Source: Circinella minor
Taxonomy: Eukaryota > Mucoromycota > Mucoromycetes > Mucorales > Lichtheimiaceae
Assembly (NCBI GenBank): GCA_016758965.1
Contig: JAEPRB010000087.1
Location: 1-64,000, forward strand
Direction: 5' to 3'
Length of the DNA stretch: 64,000 nt
A model generated the notes under the pieces. It was not told the origin of the DNA. It saw only the letters and a list, made by a program, of their open reading frames with translations, and made no database searches. Every line of letters starts with the position of its first letter. Position 1 is the stretch's first letter. This document shows positions 21,148-34,244 of this stretch, piece after piece. The translations under genes and the position numbers were made by a program.

Positions 21148-23948
21148 TTAATATCCTCTCATTTCTTCAACAACACCACGTTCTCTATCTTTGCTCATTT
21201 GTCCATATCCAATAACACGCATGGAAAAGCTTCCACTACCTCCAGTTAAACTACGTAAACCATTCGAATATCCAAGCATTGAACTCAATGGTACATGAGC
21301 CTTTACGACTTGCTTTGTCTTGTATTCACCCACTTCACTGTTGGCCAGCAACGAGTCTTTGGGGGGATATACTTCCACATCTTGTTGATAGCCACTGTTG
21401 GGTCCATCAGTTGTTGATGATTCAAGACCAATAACATGACCACGGCGTGTACCACTTAAATCACTAACAACACTGCCAATATCGCTTTCGTTTACTTCTG
21501 TATGAACCTCCATCATAGGTTCCAACAAGCATGGGCCTGCTTGTTTGATAGCTTCTTGAACACCATTGGCAACACATGCTGAAATACTTCCAACTGAAGT
21601 ATCTTGACCAAATGTTTCTAAATTATGTACCTTGACCTTTAATTTTGTTAATGGAAAACCAAGGATGGCACCACGGGCAAGACCAGAAAGTAAACCAGTT
21701 TGAATGGCTCGTCGTACTTCTTCTCTGCTTAGTTGTGGAGAATCTGAGGATAATGATGCTGAAGACTTTTGGTGTTGCTGCTCTTTGCTTTCATCCACTT
21801 CTCCAAGATCCATCTGTAAATAATTTCCAGAATCCACTATACTTGATCCATCATCTTGATAATCTTCATCAACTGGCAAAATTTCAACTTGACATTTGGC
21901 TTTAGAACGTTTTCCCATTACTTCGCGATCATAGCTAGCAGATACAGCTGCTTCTGACTGACATGTTTCTCGATAACTAATACGCATCTTGCCCACTTCT
22001 GCTTTACATTTAAAATCATTGATCAAACGATCCTTGACAATTTCCAAATGTAATTCACCCATACCACTAATCAATGTTTGTCCACTATCTTCATCAGTCC
22101 ATACTTTCAAAGAAGGATCCTCTCGTGTCAAGTTTTTCAATGCTTCATCCACTGCTTTTTCCTCTGATACAGAAGCTGGTTCGATGGCAGCAAAAAAGGC
22201 GGGACTTGGAATATCAATGTTACCAAGTTGAAGATTAGACTTAATGGAACTGGTATCGTTGGATTGAACTAGTGTATCACCTGTACGAGTATTTTTCAAT
22301 CCAACAATAACACCAATGTTACCGGCCGTGATGAATGGGATATCTTCAGCTTCACGAGCATACATTTGTAAAAGTTTGTTGACACGTTCCTTACAATCCA
22401 CGGTGGTATTATACAAAGTCATCCGTTTGTTGATTTTACCTGTTGAAAAGTTGAAGAGGTATTCAATTAAGATTTCTTACCGTAAAAATTCTACTACTAT
22501 TTTTATTATTACTTTTTAAAGGAAAAGAACAAATAAATAAAAACTATACCTGAATAAACTTTGACATATACCAATGGACCAGCACGACTATCATGCGTTA
22601 CCTTAAATGCCAATGCACATAATTTACCATTTTCTTCCAAAGGAATTAAAGCATGCTTCGTACCGTCAATGGTTGCCAAAGCAGCTGGTCTCTCTGCAGG
22701 ACTAGGTAAGTAATCAATTACTGCATCTAAAACAGGTTGAACACCGAGATTTTTGAATGCAGAACCACATAATACAGGTACAGCCTTATTATCAAGTGTC
22801 ACACGTCTTAAAGATTCCTTGAGTGCATCGGCCGAAACTCGCATATGATCGCCATCTGCTTCTTCAAAAAACACTTCTACAATGCCATCATCCAATTCAG
22901 CCAAAGATTCCACAAGTGCCATACGTCCACGTATTGCTTCTTGATACAGTTCACCATGTTTTGCATCATCCAATGCTGTACGTTGCATAGTACTACCATC
23001 CATATGATCCCATTGGATCATCTCCATAGTAACCAAATCAGCAACACCAATAATTCCTTTACCCTCAGTTGAATCCATCAAAGGAATTTGAAGAGCCAAT
23101 GGTCGTGCTCGTAACTTTTTCCAGATTTCCTGAATTGTTCGACCATAAGCTGCTCCTGTTCGATCCAATTTGTTCACAAAGGCAATACGTGGGATTCCAT
23201 ATCGTTCGGATTGTCGCCACACAGTTTCGGTTTGTGCTTCTACACCAGCAACACCATCCAAAATAGTAACCGCACCATCTAGGACACGAACAGCACGTTC
23301 AACTTCCATTGTAAAATCAACATGACCAGGTGTGTCAATCAAGTTGATACGATTGCCTTTCCAGCCAAATGTAATTGCTGCACTATTGATAGTAATGCCT
23401 CGCTCTCGTTCAGCCTTAAGATAATCCATTACTGTATCCCCATCATCAATGTCTAATTATCGAAAAAAAATTTGGGTTCAGTCTCTATATTATAAACTCG
23501 GCATATTATTTACTAAAGTTAAATCATGAGTCAAACCTCCAATTCTTTTAGTAACTCCAGCATAATATAACATGCGCTCGGTTGTGGTTGTCTTGCCTAT
23601 TATATTATCAGAAAAAGAAAAAGAAAAATGGTATACAGATCAGAATTTTATCACTATTGAATAGCTCTGTATAGTATGGGAGTACTTACCAGCATCGATA
23701 TGAGCAATGATACCAATGTTACGAGTTTTAGGTATGGAGAAATCTTTGACATCTATAAACAAAGTATTTTTTTTTGATCGATCGTTAATAGATTTATTTA
23801 CACCAGATCATTCATAAAAAGTTAAGAAAAACAAAAGACCATTTTTTATACCAGAAGCAAAAGTTCTCGTGGCCTGGTTTGACAACAAATAGGTTACTGG
23901 ACGTGAGAGTCGTGTTCGAATCGCATGTCGACTTAATAACATTGCCAT
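21148..23948 (-). CDS. MEF2: mitochondrial ribosome-releasing factor 2 (EF-G type GTPase)
   Basis: Five exons: 23948-23852, 23752-23690, 23596-23537, 23452-22550 and 22439-21148. Phases agree and give 804 aa. An Arg/Ser-rich N-terminus (SRHAIRTRLSRPVTYLL) looks like a mitochondrial presequence. GTPase motifs are complete: AHIDAGKT at 49-56 (split by an intron after the Gly), RGIT at 91-94, DTPGH at 113-117 and NKLD at 167-170. Domains II-V of the translocase fold follow, ending in YGQMSKDRERGVVEEMRGY. The switch sequence MDYLKAERERGITINSAAIT matches the MEF2/GFM2 branch rather than the elongation factor MEF1/GFM1. MEF2/GFM2 works with mitochondrial RRF to split ribosomes after termination. 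The donor of intron 3 (gtttga) is weak, but phase and family alignment support it. Confidence 0.92.
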
Positions 23949-24652
23949 AGTTGTGAAAAAAAAATTGGAAACACACAGAAAACCCTGCCCTGCAACGAGC
24001 ACCTTTGGTGTTACACGAGAAAAAGAATTTGGGCTTGGCTTTAAAATTAAGGAACAACCCCTTGTCATGCCATTAGATATTATTGCTTGTTTTTCTTTTC
24101 TTATAACTCATCTTGCCAGAATAGAATAACTATCTTCGTTATGTAAAAGCATAAATATTTAACAAGCACTGATAATGATTTTTTGTCAGCATCTATTGTA
24201 TATACTAATATTCCGTTTAGAGATGATGAGCACCTCAATAAAAGGAAGCGGAATGAAAATACTTGTTTTATGTACTTATTTATTTGAAACGTAAGTATAA
24301 GTACGCTTGATTATAACCATTTATTGTAAAATATTATACATAATATGATAAAATATCATAAGATGTAATTTATCGTGGATAATGAGACCATTAGATGCTG
24401 ATTTCCTGTCAATAATTTTTGAGACTGGGGGAGGATGCTTCTAAATCATTTTCTCTTTCCTTGCCCCTGAATTTCATGTAGTATACTGTATCATGTTTAT
24501 ATAATTCATTGCTTTAATATTTTCTATCATACATTATCAAGTTTAATTAAATATGCATTGCTACTGCTTATCAATCATTTATTAAGATATAATACATGTA
24601 GAACTTATTTATGTTATTCTATAATGAAAGAGTTGTTTTTATAGAATTATTA
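23949..24652. other. intergenic between MEF2 and M20 gene
   Basis: Both flanking genes run on the minus strand, so this holds the MEF2 promoter and the 3' UTR of the M20 gene. The frames at 23808-24068 are simply extensions of MEF2 exon 1 into its leader and intron. Nothing else is visible. Confidence 0.5.
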
Positions 24653-26715
24653 TTATTGAGGTTTACCCTTTTTAAATTCTTTCCATGCTTGTTCATATAG
24701 ATCTGAATCCAAGTACACTGTTGCTGCTGTTTTTGCAAGCACTCTAGCAGCTCGTAGTGTAGCAATATGAGCACTTGGAGTTCCTGCAGCTTCTTCAAAT
24801 AATGCTGTATGGTTGGGTCCTTTCGCATCAATCTTGAAAACAGGGTGAATAGATGGTAAAGTATATGAAACGTTTCCAAAATCGCTTGATGCACTGTTTA
24901 TTGCGCTTACTTGATCAGGACGTAATAATTCCACGCCTTCTTCTTCCATATAACGTTTATAACAGTTACCAAGTGTATAGTTAGTGAACAGATCTATGTA
25001 AAAACAAGAAATGTGAGTAGCATAACATTAGTATTAATTTCCTTTTGCAATACCATTATGAAGAATGTATATATATATATATATAAGAGCACGTGAAAAA
25101 TAAAGGTTATTAATACGAACCGTCCGTTGGTCCTTGTGGTTGCCATTTAATTTTTACTTGACATCCAGTGGCAACAGCAGCTGCTTCAAAACATTTATCG
25201 ATTTTAGATTTAAGCTCGGCAAGCTGCGTACGAGTTACAGCTCGTGCAAGAAAATCTCCAGATGCGTAATCAGGAATTACATTAGCCTATGTGTGATTTA
25301 ACATATTAGTTAGTTTACTTGTAGACGATATAATTTAAATAGTAGATCAGTTAAAAAATATGAATGCATAGCTATTATTACCGAAGTGCCGCCATGTTTT
25401 ATAATGCCATGGATTCTAATAATAATAGTATTGAAAAAAATGATTAAAAATAACTTTATTTCAAAGATATGATTCAATGCTCCTTTATAAAAAATCAACA
25501 TTGCTTGGTAAATCCACTTCTTATGATATACCTGTTTGTTGTTAGTGTTTGCTGTCGAAGCATTGCCACATTATTCCATCCTTGCATCTATATATTTTGA
25601 TAGTATATTAGAACATAAGTTACACGATATTAGTACATTTATCTATTACATACTAAGGCATCTAGAGCATTAATTCCATCCCATGGTGAAGCACCAGCGT
25701 GGGAAGCACGTCCAAAAAATTCTATCTGTGCCAAATCGATTGCAAGTGCAGGACCAACAATTGAATCTACTTGCGCAGGATGTCTATTCCATTGATATAC
25801 TTTTTATTAATATACATATATAAATGAAATTTTTAGTGAATGTAATAATAATACTTTACATCATTAATACAAAATCAGCACGCTTTTGAAAATCGTTATG
25901 TTGCAATAGTTTAACTTTTCCATTACCACCCTCTTCCGCAGGAGTACCTACAGTATTAGCGTAAATCAAATTATAAGTTATTTTTAAAAATTATTATACG
26001 ACTTGTTTTATTATGTAAATGTATTCCATATAGAGTGTTGTCAATTACCAAAAAGGCTGACAGATCCATCCAAAAGATTTTGTTCCAAAAGTGCTTTCAC
26101 TGCCATTGCACAAGCAACACCGCTGTAAACAAATAAGAACATAAGTTAATGCATAAATAAGTATTCAAAAAGCGATCATAAGAGCTTTGTAGAGAGATAG
26201 AAAAAAATATAGAAAGCTTTACGAAATTGCGATCAAATTGTGCCCACAAGCGTGTCCAACACTAATATATAATAGTATTAAAGTCCATCGATAAGTTTTT
26301 TATCCTATCTATTACTGTTTTTTTTTAATCTGGCTAATGTGTTTTTATTTTTATTTTATGGTACCCTGGTAAAGCATCATATTCCGAACAAAATGCAACA
26401 CGCCTTCCAGGTCGTCCATTTGTGAATTCTGCTATAAAACTTGTTGGCATGCCTGCTGCACCACGTGTTACCTTAAATCCTTTTTCTTCCAAAAAATTGG
26501 ATAATAAAGTGGAGGCTTTATATTCTTTATAACCTAATTCTGGATTATCATGTATCTAGGCCAAATGATAGAAAGAAAAATTAGTATAATTCAGTGAGTA
26601 AGGCCCTTTTCTTCTTTACTATGATAAAGAGGTTTACCTTGAGACTCAATGAACGAAGCGCTTCATCAAGATTGTTGATGGAATTGTTAATGACATTTGC
26701 TACCTCGCTGTTCAT
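24653..26715 (-). CDS. M20-family metallo-amidohydrolase (PM20D2-like)
   Basis: Ten exons: 26715-26638, 26555-26365, 26261-26223, 26122-26049, 25947-25860, 25783-25654, 25587-25532, 25415-25382, 25286-25121 and 24993-24653. All phases agree and give 398 aa. GVGHACGHNLIA at 90-101 carries a zinc-ligand His. TPAEEGGNGK at 129-138 has the Glu pair (general base and ligand). HPAQVDSIVGPALA and FFGRASHAGASPWDGINALD mark the lid and dimerisation part, and the last exon has NSASSDFGNVSY and GPNHTALF. The family hydrolyses amides and dipeptides; the vertebrate member PM20D2 acts on beta-alanyl-basic dipeptides, bacterial AbgB on p-aminobenzoyl-glutamate. The substrate here is unknown. There is no signal peptide, so it is probably cytosolic. 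Two of the exons (39 and 34 nt) are very small. Confidence 0.9.
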
Positions 26716-29700
26716 TTAGAAAAAAAAAAAAAAAAAAAACGCAAGTGTGGGGAAAAAAGATAACACAGGCTAATTTTTTTTATGGAATCATATCTTTTTT
26801 TTAAAAAAAAAAACTATATGCAGGAACTGACTAGCCAGACTGTATTCTTTTTTTTTTTTTTTTTTTTTTTTTTTGACCAGGAATCTACCTTCTCGTTTCT
26901 CTTTTGACATTACAAACACATTATCTGCAGACGACACTGCTTGTTTAATATACAATCTCGAATTCACTTTGGAAAATCAGTTGTCAGCACTTCAACAATT
27001 CAAGATGTTGGTATGGAACCTGTTACCATTATAGTCACCATTTCGACAAAAAAAAGTCAATGTGAAAACCTTGAAGATTTCAACACCTCGCACGCTATAT
27101 AACTAAACAACAGGACAATGATCGCAACAGCGGTAAACCACTTGGTGGTTCGATATCCCTGTTACGATTCACCAGTTCTTGATATTCTAACTACAATTAT
27201 ATCTTCCACACTCATTCCTGGAGTCATATTTCTGACGACGCTATCACATTGGATGTCAAAGAACAGTTCATGGGATATAGCTGTTAAAAACAAGCGAGAA
27301 AAAAGAGATAAGGCGCTCAATATCTCAATGTACCCAAAAATAGATTATAGATTAAAGATTGTGGTTATTTGGTGGCTATCTTTACTTTCACTAACCCATA
27401 GATTTTTATTGATAATATACATTGCTTGATACAAAATACATTCACTTCTTCATAGTATCCCTTATTTCAGTTACTGTGTTGAAGAAGGTAACAAAAGTAA
27501 CTCTAGCTTTCATCGCAGAAAAGCAAGAAAACGATACTGACAATCATCATTCAGCCTTTCCTTTATCACTACTATAGATATTTGAAAAACTTTGTAATGG
27601 TGCGATATCATCATAAAGATTCACCCACCTATGAGCTTGTTGATCGTAGGATACTAAAGATACGTAGACAATATGTCATGTTTGAACACGACTAATTATA
27701 TAACTACCGGAGTAGATATTCTAATATCACTATCATATTGATAGCTAGGCGTTGTTAATCAGCCACTGATATTTCGAAGCATATAAATAAGAGATCTCAT
27801 AAATAAAGGATTTCCTGAGCACATTTAGAAAACTATATCGTTTTATTATCATATTTTCGAGTCTCTTTATATTTTATACCATTTTTTATTTACTATGTTT
27901 TTCTATCAACTGACCTATCGAACTCGACTCTAAGTTATACGACTATCATATCGAATATGCGCTATTACAGAACTACAAAACAACTATTAAATTGTATATA
28001 CCTTATCTAAAAGCTATTCTTTATTTTATTTGTCTTAAAAGAGATTGTATATATATATATATATATATTCTACGTACACTTGAACTATTATCCATGTTTT
28101 GGATTTATTTGATCCATCGCACACTGTTTCAATCTGCAAGTACATAAAAGTGGCTGGATTGGATAATTATGGCAATACTATGATAGTTATATAGTATACT
28201 AATACATAGGTAGACAGTTGATCTATACATATAAAGCTTTATCTTTTCTATAACAATATACACATATATCGCTATGGGAATGGGATTATCAGCCAAACAT
28301 CCCAATTTATTCCATATCACTTTCTTATTTTAATACGTAACAGTTATTATTTATCTGCAACTGCTTTGTTTTGTATACATGTAAATTACTTTTACTACTG
28401 TAGGTTATGATTATTACTATTACTCAGTATTCTATACTATATTATTAGCGAAGCTATTTTTTTTTCAATGATGATCCTAAGAAACTTAATGTCTATGTTC
28501 CAAAACTGTATAACACATTTTTTTTTTGGTTAACTTAATAGTAATATACGTATAACCCAAATGAATATAATAGTGCGACGCAACTCTAGATAAACTTTGA
28601 TTGAAATATTATGATTTACATCGATAACCAAAAAAAAAAAAAAATTCATACTTTAACGAATCATAGATCCTGTTCGCATTTCTTTCATATTCCAAAAGCA
28701 ATGTTCTAAGTTTGAAATAAATCTTAATGTATATTATTACCCAGGAAACGATAGTTTTAGTCAGAATAGTTAATTGTGGGGCAAGCAGTATAGTGGATTA
28801 CATGCTACTGTTTTAGTCCGAATAAGATACTTATGCTACAGTACAACAATGATTTTGAGAAGAAAGGAACGTAGAGAACTTACTATAGACCTGTACACTG
28901 GATAAACAGCATTGATGATTATTTATTTACGTGATACAGTATATATTTTATTTTATTTTGGTTTCTTTTCCAATATGTACAACTATTAGTCATCAAATAC
29001 ATTCACTTAAAACAACGAATTAAACAACATCATACATTGATAATGTTCTCATGATCTTCTTTATTATCAATATCAAGTTTACTAGAGTATTGTCAATTTA
29101 CGTAGTTGAAATAAGTTTTCAAGGTGGCAACGGATTAAGACGCCGGGTGCTATATGTGTTCCAGGTTGTAGAGAATGCTGATAAGTCTTTATTAAGGAGG
29201 AGAAGGGTGTGGGAGGGTTTATTTATTATTCCTTGCAAAAATAATAATGTTGTTATAAAAGGATGATTTAGGATATTATTTTAATACAAGTAACACGTTA
29301 CACATATTTCCCCACATAAAATATGAGTTGCGTGGTAAAAATAAAAATAAAAATAAAAGAAAGAACAAAACAAAGTTCTTGTTATATACTGTGATTGGTA
29401 TATGAAAATGAGTATTATGAGGTCATTTTAGATTGGCTCTTTTTTTTTTTTTTCAAAGAAAGAGATACCCAGACTATTCAAAGGATATGCACGCAGGAAC
29501 TTCTGATTTTGCAGATTCTTATTATGACCTTCATCGAATCATATGCATGTTTATCATGTGCTTTGCATATTGATATGAATTGTTGTTGTTGCTTAACACA
29601 TAAATTGAAAAAGACAAAAAAAAAAACATTATATTATATATACTTTTTCTTTTTGTTGTTTATTATATATATATATATATATAGATATGCTCAAATATAA

Positions 29701-29999
29701 ATTACTAGTCATTATAATGACGTTAGATTAATGGTGTTTTAGTTTATTTAAAAAAGAAATGGAGAGCTTTGGGAAACTAAAAATTGCCAAAAGACTAACA
29801 GGATTTCCCACGGGTATCAAAAAACATAATACTGGAAAACACTTTATACTATAATTGTATTATAAAATGTCTTCCTCGCCTTCCCCCCCCCCATTTCTCC
29901 CTTTCTCTATAATAAAGCAAACGACATAAATTCTCCTTGATTATTCAATACCTCTTTTTTTTTTCACTTTTTTTTAAAAAAGAAAATATAATAACTAAT
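26716..29999. other. 3.3-kb intergenic region
   Basis: Divergent spacer between the M20 gene (-) and the acyl-CoA synthetase (+). It opens with an A19 run at about 26721 and a T28 run at about 26847. A (TA)n tract lies near 28050. A 103-codon open frame at 27118-27429 (+) has no recognisable domain, and I do not call it a gene. The last 100 bases are the T-rich leader of the synthetase gene. Confidence 0.4.
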
Positions 30000-32622
30000 A
30001 TGACAACAACAGCAACAGAAGATATTTCATCCTTGGTGGATGTACCTTTATGGACTGAAGCAGCTAAAAATATTACGTGGTCAGTTCCACCACGCGCTGT
30101 ATTGGAAAAGAAAAATGATGGCTCTCCAAATCCATATGTCTGGTAAATATTGATTTTATATTATATAAGAAGCAAGAGAATAAAAAAAGCTAATAATAAC
30201 TATTTAGGTTTCCTGGTGGCAAGTTGAATACTTGTTATAATTGTGTTGATCGCAATGACCCAGACGCAATCGCGTTAATTTATGATTCTGCTGTTACCAA
30301 TGTCAAACAAAAGTACACGTATGGTGAGATTCGTGAACAAGTTGTTCTTTTGGCTGGTGTTTTAACTGATTATGGTGTAAAAAAGGGAGATACTGTTGTA
30401 GTTTATATGCCGATGGTACCTGAAGCGGTGTTTGTTTTATTAGCTTGTGCTCGCATTGGTGCTGTTCACAGCGTAGTTTTTGGTAAAGTATATAAAAGTC
30501 AAAGGGCTTATGTTTATTATTATTATTATTATTGGTAAATACTAACGTGATATTATCATTCAATAGGTGGATTTGCTCCTAAGGAACTTGCAAAAAGAAT
30601 TGATGATGCCAAACCCAAAGTATTGGTTACTGCTAGTTGTGGTATTGAACCAAAGAGAGTAATTCCTTATAAGCGTAAGTGTTATATTCATTATTATTAT
30701 TATTATTATTTTCTGCTGTTGTGGAAAATTATATCACCAAAAAAAAAAAAAATGCTTACATCGAAAATATGTATATTTAATAGCACTTGTGGATGCTGCA
30801 TGTGATATTGCTACACATAAAGTACCTGTGAAGATCGTACTTCAACGCACAGGTCAAGCTCTAGCAGAACTCAATCCTGTCAAGGGAGATCGGGATTATT
30901 ATAATGAAATGGAACGTGCTAAACGTGATGGACTTGGATTCGAACGATGTGTGGATGTGGATAGTGAAGATCCACTTTATAGGTAAACATCTTTTATTTA
31001 TTGTCCGAGGGTGGAGGGGAAACATAAAAAAAATGCCATTTTATGTATAAACATATGTATATAAAAATATACAGCAAACTGCAAATGGAATTATAGTGTC
31101 TAACCGTTAAATGTTATCTATGCTTAGTTTATATACTTCAGGTACAACAGGAGTTCCTAAAGGAGTAGTAAGATCCAATGGTGGTCATGCTGTTGTACTT
31201 CGATGGTCCATGGATTATATTTATAATGTAAAGAAAGGTCAAACTATATTTACTGCAAGTGATATTGGATGGGCTGTCAGTCATAGGTAAATTTAGATTT
31301 ATAGATACTATTAAAAATAGTTGGACTTTTTGGACTAATAATCAATTCATTAAATATCGTCCTGCATATTTGAATAGTTATACAGTATATGGACCCATGT
31401 TAGCTGGTGTGACGACAATCATGTATGAGGGTAAACCAGTAGGCACGCCCGACGCAGGTGCATTTTGGCGTATTATTTCAGAGTATAATGTGAAAACTAT
31501 GTTCAGTGCCCCAACAGCCATTCGAGCCATTCGACGTGAAGACCCCAATGCTGAAATTGCCAAAAAATACGATTTGAGTAGCTTGAATGTTTTATTTGTG
31601 GCTGGTGAACGTAGTGACCCAGAAACTTTACGCTATTGTCAACAAGTATTAAACAAGTCCCTAGTCATTGATCATTATTGGACAACAGAACTCGGCTCAC
31701 CTGTAACAGCAACATGTGCAGGCTCTTCAGATTTAGCTGTTAAATGGGGTTCTGCGGGTAAAGTGGTACCCGGATCTACTATGCGTGTACTGACAGAAGA
31801 TACTCATGAAGAGGCAACGGCTCCGAATACATTTGGTAATATTGTTCTCAAATTACCATTGCCACCTGCTGCTTTCCCTTCCTTGTGGAGAAATGATGAA
31901 GGATATAAAAATAGTTACTTTACAAAGTTCCCTGGTTATTTTGATACCGGTGACGCTGGTATTATTGATGAAGAAGGGTAAAATATTATATATATATATA
32001 TATGAGATGAAAAAAGGAGTGATAAAGGATTGGATGATTATTGAATAAAACTAACACCAAACACCCACACAATCACAAAATAGATTTGTTCATATCATGG
32101 CAAGAACTGATGATATTATTAATGTTGCTGGTAAGCTGCATAATTTAGCAATAGATTTATAAATGACATATCATCTTACAAAAAAAAAACATATTATCAA
32201 ATATAATTTTAGGTCATCGTTTATCTACTGGATCGATCGAACAAATCATTAATGCTAATCCTTTGGTTGCTGAATGTTGTGTTGTCCCATTACCGAATAA
32301 AATGAAGGGCCATCTTCCTCTTGGTATTGTGGTTCTCAAGAATAATGATGGTATTGACTTGGCCAAGTTATTACGAGAACTCGTTGCTTCTACAAGAAGT
32401 GATCTTGGTGCCATTGCCTGTTTTGAACGAGCTGTTTTTGTCGAACGGTTACCAAAGACTCGAAGTGGTAAAGTGTTGAGACGATGTATTCGTGACATGG
32501 TGGATGGTAAGCCTATGAAGGTACCTGCTACAATTGAAGATGAAGCTGTACTTCCAGAAATTGAACAAGTTTTACGTATTGAAGGGTTATTACCTGAACC
32601 TCTTCGCGAATCTAAGATTTAA
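30000..32622 (+). CDS. short-chain acyl-CoA synthetase (propionyl/acetyl-CoA, ACSS3/PrpE-like)
   Basis: Eight exons: 30000-30142, 30208-30482, 30567-30674, 30784-30982, 31128-31286, 31378-31977, 32084-32130 and 32213-32622. All phases agree and give 646 aa. It belongs to the ANL adenylating superfamily. The N-terminal ACAS segment has NPYVWFPGGKLNTCYNCVDR. The AMP-binding core LYTSGTTGVPKG is at 243-254, followed by DIGWAVSHSYTVYGPM and WTTELGSP. The hinge TGDAGIIDEEGF and ARTDDIINVAGHRLSTG come next, and the A10 motif KTRSGKVLRR carries the acylation-regulated catalytic Lys at about 597. DIGW followed by SHSYTVYGP, and GSPVTAT after the Glu, are features of the propionate-preferring ACSS3/PrpE branch rather than of acetyl-CoA synthetase Acs1. 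The reaction is acid + ATP + CoA to acyl-CoA + AMP + PPi. No clear mitochondrial presequence is seen. The 3' end converges on the BEM46-like gene. Confidence 0.92.
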
Positions 32623-32923
32623 ATAAGTAAAATGATATATTATATATCTGAATTAAATAGAATAATTTTTAAAGTATATGACATACATACGTAATATCTT
32701 GTCAAAAAAAAAATTAGTCTTAGAGATCTCATTAGCTTGCTTTTCTCTCATTTTTATCAAATATAACCTGAATGATGCAAAATTTTACATTTATTATTTT
32801 ATTTTTATATTGTACATTTTTCACTTGTATGTTTTATGATTAATAATCTACTATTTACATTTTATTTCTTTTTTTTTTTTTTTTTTTTTTGATATAGTCA
32901 ATATACAGAAAGAAAGAAAAAAA
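32623..32923. terminator. convergent 3' region
   Basis: The stop codons of the synthetase (+) and the BEM46-like gene (-) face each other across 301 bp. The spacer is AT-rich and ends in a T22 run (about 32869-32890). Both poly(A) sites must fall here. Confidence 0.5.
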
Positions 32924-34123
32924 TCATTCATCATCTTCAGATCGTTTATTATTTTTATCTATAAATGAAGAAAGTGTTGATTTGAATAATCCAGATTCAA
33001 CTTGATAAATATCCATATGTGTCGATCGAGGAAACTTGACCATTGTACATTGGGTAATATTTGTCGCCGCATCATATAGTTCTTGCATGTGTTCTACTGG
33101 TACTATTTCATCCTTTTCCGAACTAAGAAATAGAATGGGTATTTTGATCTTGTTGATTAATGTCAAACTCGGCCAATGATTCCATAAAAAGTATTTTGCA
33201 ATCAAAGGATAGGGGGTATAACGTGGATAAAGCGTTTTGACCATATCCAAAATGCTTGTATACGTATTTTCAATAATTAGTCCATGTATTCTCTTTTGAT
33301 ATTGTTCTTTGCTTTTTGCCAATAGTCCAATGGCTACAGCACCACCCAAACTATGTCCGTAGATATAAATAGGCCTTTTTCTTTTTAACTTGTTATTATT
33401 ATTATCATAGGTTGAATAAACATGGTTTAAAATAGATTGTGCATCTTTTTCTAATCCACGTTCTGACGCACGACCTGAACTACTTCCAAATCCTCGAAGA
33501 CAGATACCTACAATTGTCGCGTCAGGTACGGCTTTTAGCATTGTGTTGAATAAGTCGAATCGATGAATCATGTTGCCTGCGTTGCCTTGAAAGTAAATAA
33601 TAATGGGGCCCTTTTGCTGTTGTTGATCTTTATTGAGAGTCTTTTCGTCAGTATGTTTGCGTTCGACTACAAATCCTTTAAGTTGTTTTCGATCTGGTGT
33701 TTGTACAGTTTGTTCGGTTATATTTAAGTTGCTAACGATCTTATCCGTCGTCAATTGTTCGTGTCGTGATCCCGGTGGTAAATATCCCATATAAATAAGC
33801 TTATTTTGAAATAATACTAACATAACACACTATATAATCTCAAAGAAATACATAATAAGAGATGTTCACAATTAATGCTTATTATTAAGGTCGAGTTCAT
33901 TTAATGAGTCAAAAAGGTTGTTACAAAAAATAAAATAATAATGTTTGTAATGAATAGTAAATACCTTGTATAAATAAAGACCAGCAGGGACACCAGTAAC
34001 AATCAAGAATGTCGTTGCCCATGACGACAATGATCGTCGTTTATTCATACATGTATATTTAGGTTTAATTATTTTTTGTCTAATATTATTATGCAAAGAC
34101 TTGGTTACGCCTGTTATAAACAT
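32924..34123 (-). CDS. bem46: BEM46-type alpha/beta hydrolase
   Basis: Exons 34123-33965 and 33829-32924 (phase 0, 135-bp intron) give 354 aa. A hydrophobic N-terminal anchor covers about residues 35-60 and spans the intron (SSWATTFLIVTGVPAGLYLY, then CVMLVLFQNKLIYMG). The QNKLIY motif followed by PPGSR is typical of BEM46/ABHD13. The nucleophile elbow is YGHSLGGA with Ser at 213. The oxyanion segment YFQGNAGNM lies earlier, the acid is Asp 293 in SSEKDEIVP, and the His is 324 in RSTHMDIY. BEM46 proteins are ER or plasma-membrane-associated serine hydrolases linked to polarised growth in fungi; the substrate is unknown. A second in-frame ATG at residue 26 would still keep the anchor. Its start lies 121 bp from the stop of CET1. 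Confidence 0.88.
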
Positions 34124-34244
34124 ATTCGTGTATGTTATATATATAAAGAAAAGAAACCAGAAATATTAAGCACAGCGGTGTTTTTTTTTTATCTGTGTTA
34201 TTTTGTTTATTTTAATGCAAATCTCTAATTGATCCTTGAAGACT

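Noticed and set aside
27118..27429. 103-codon + frame upstream of the acyl-CoA synthetase
   Set aside because: No domain or splice context, and other frames are equally broken; kept as intergenic.
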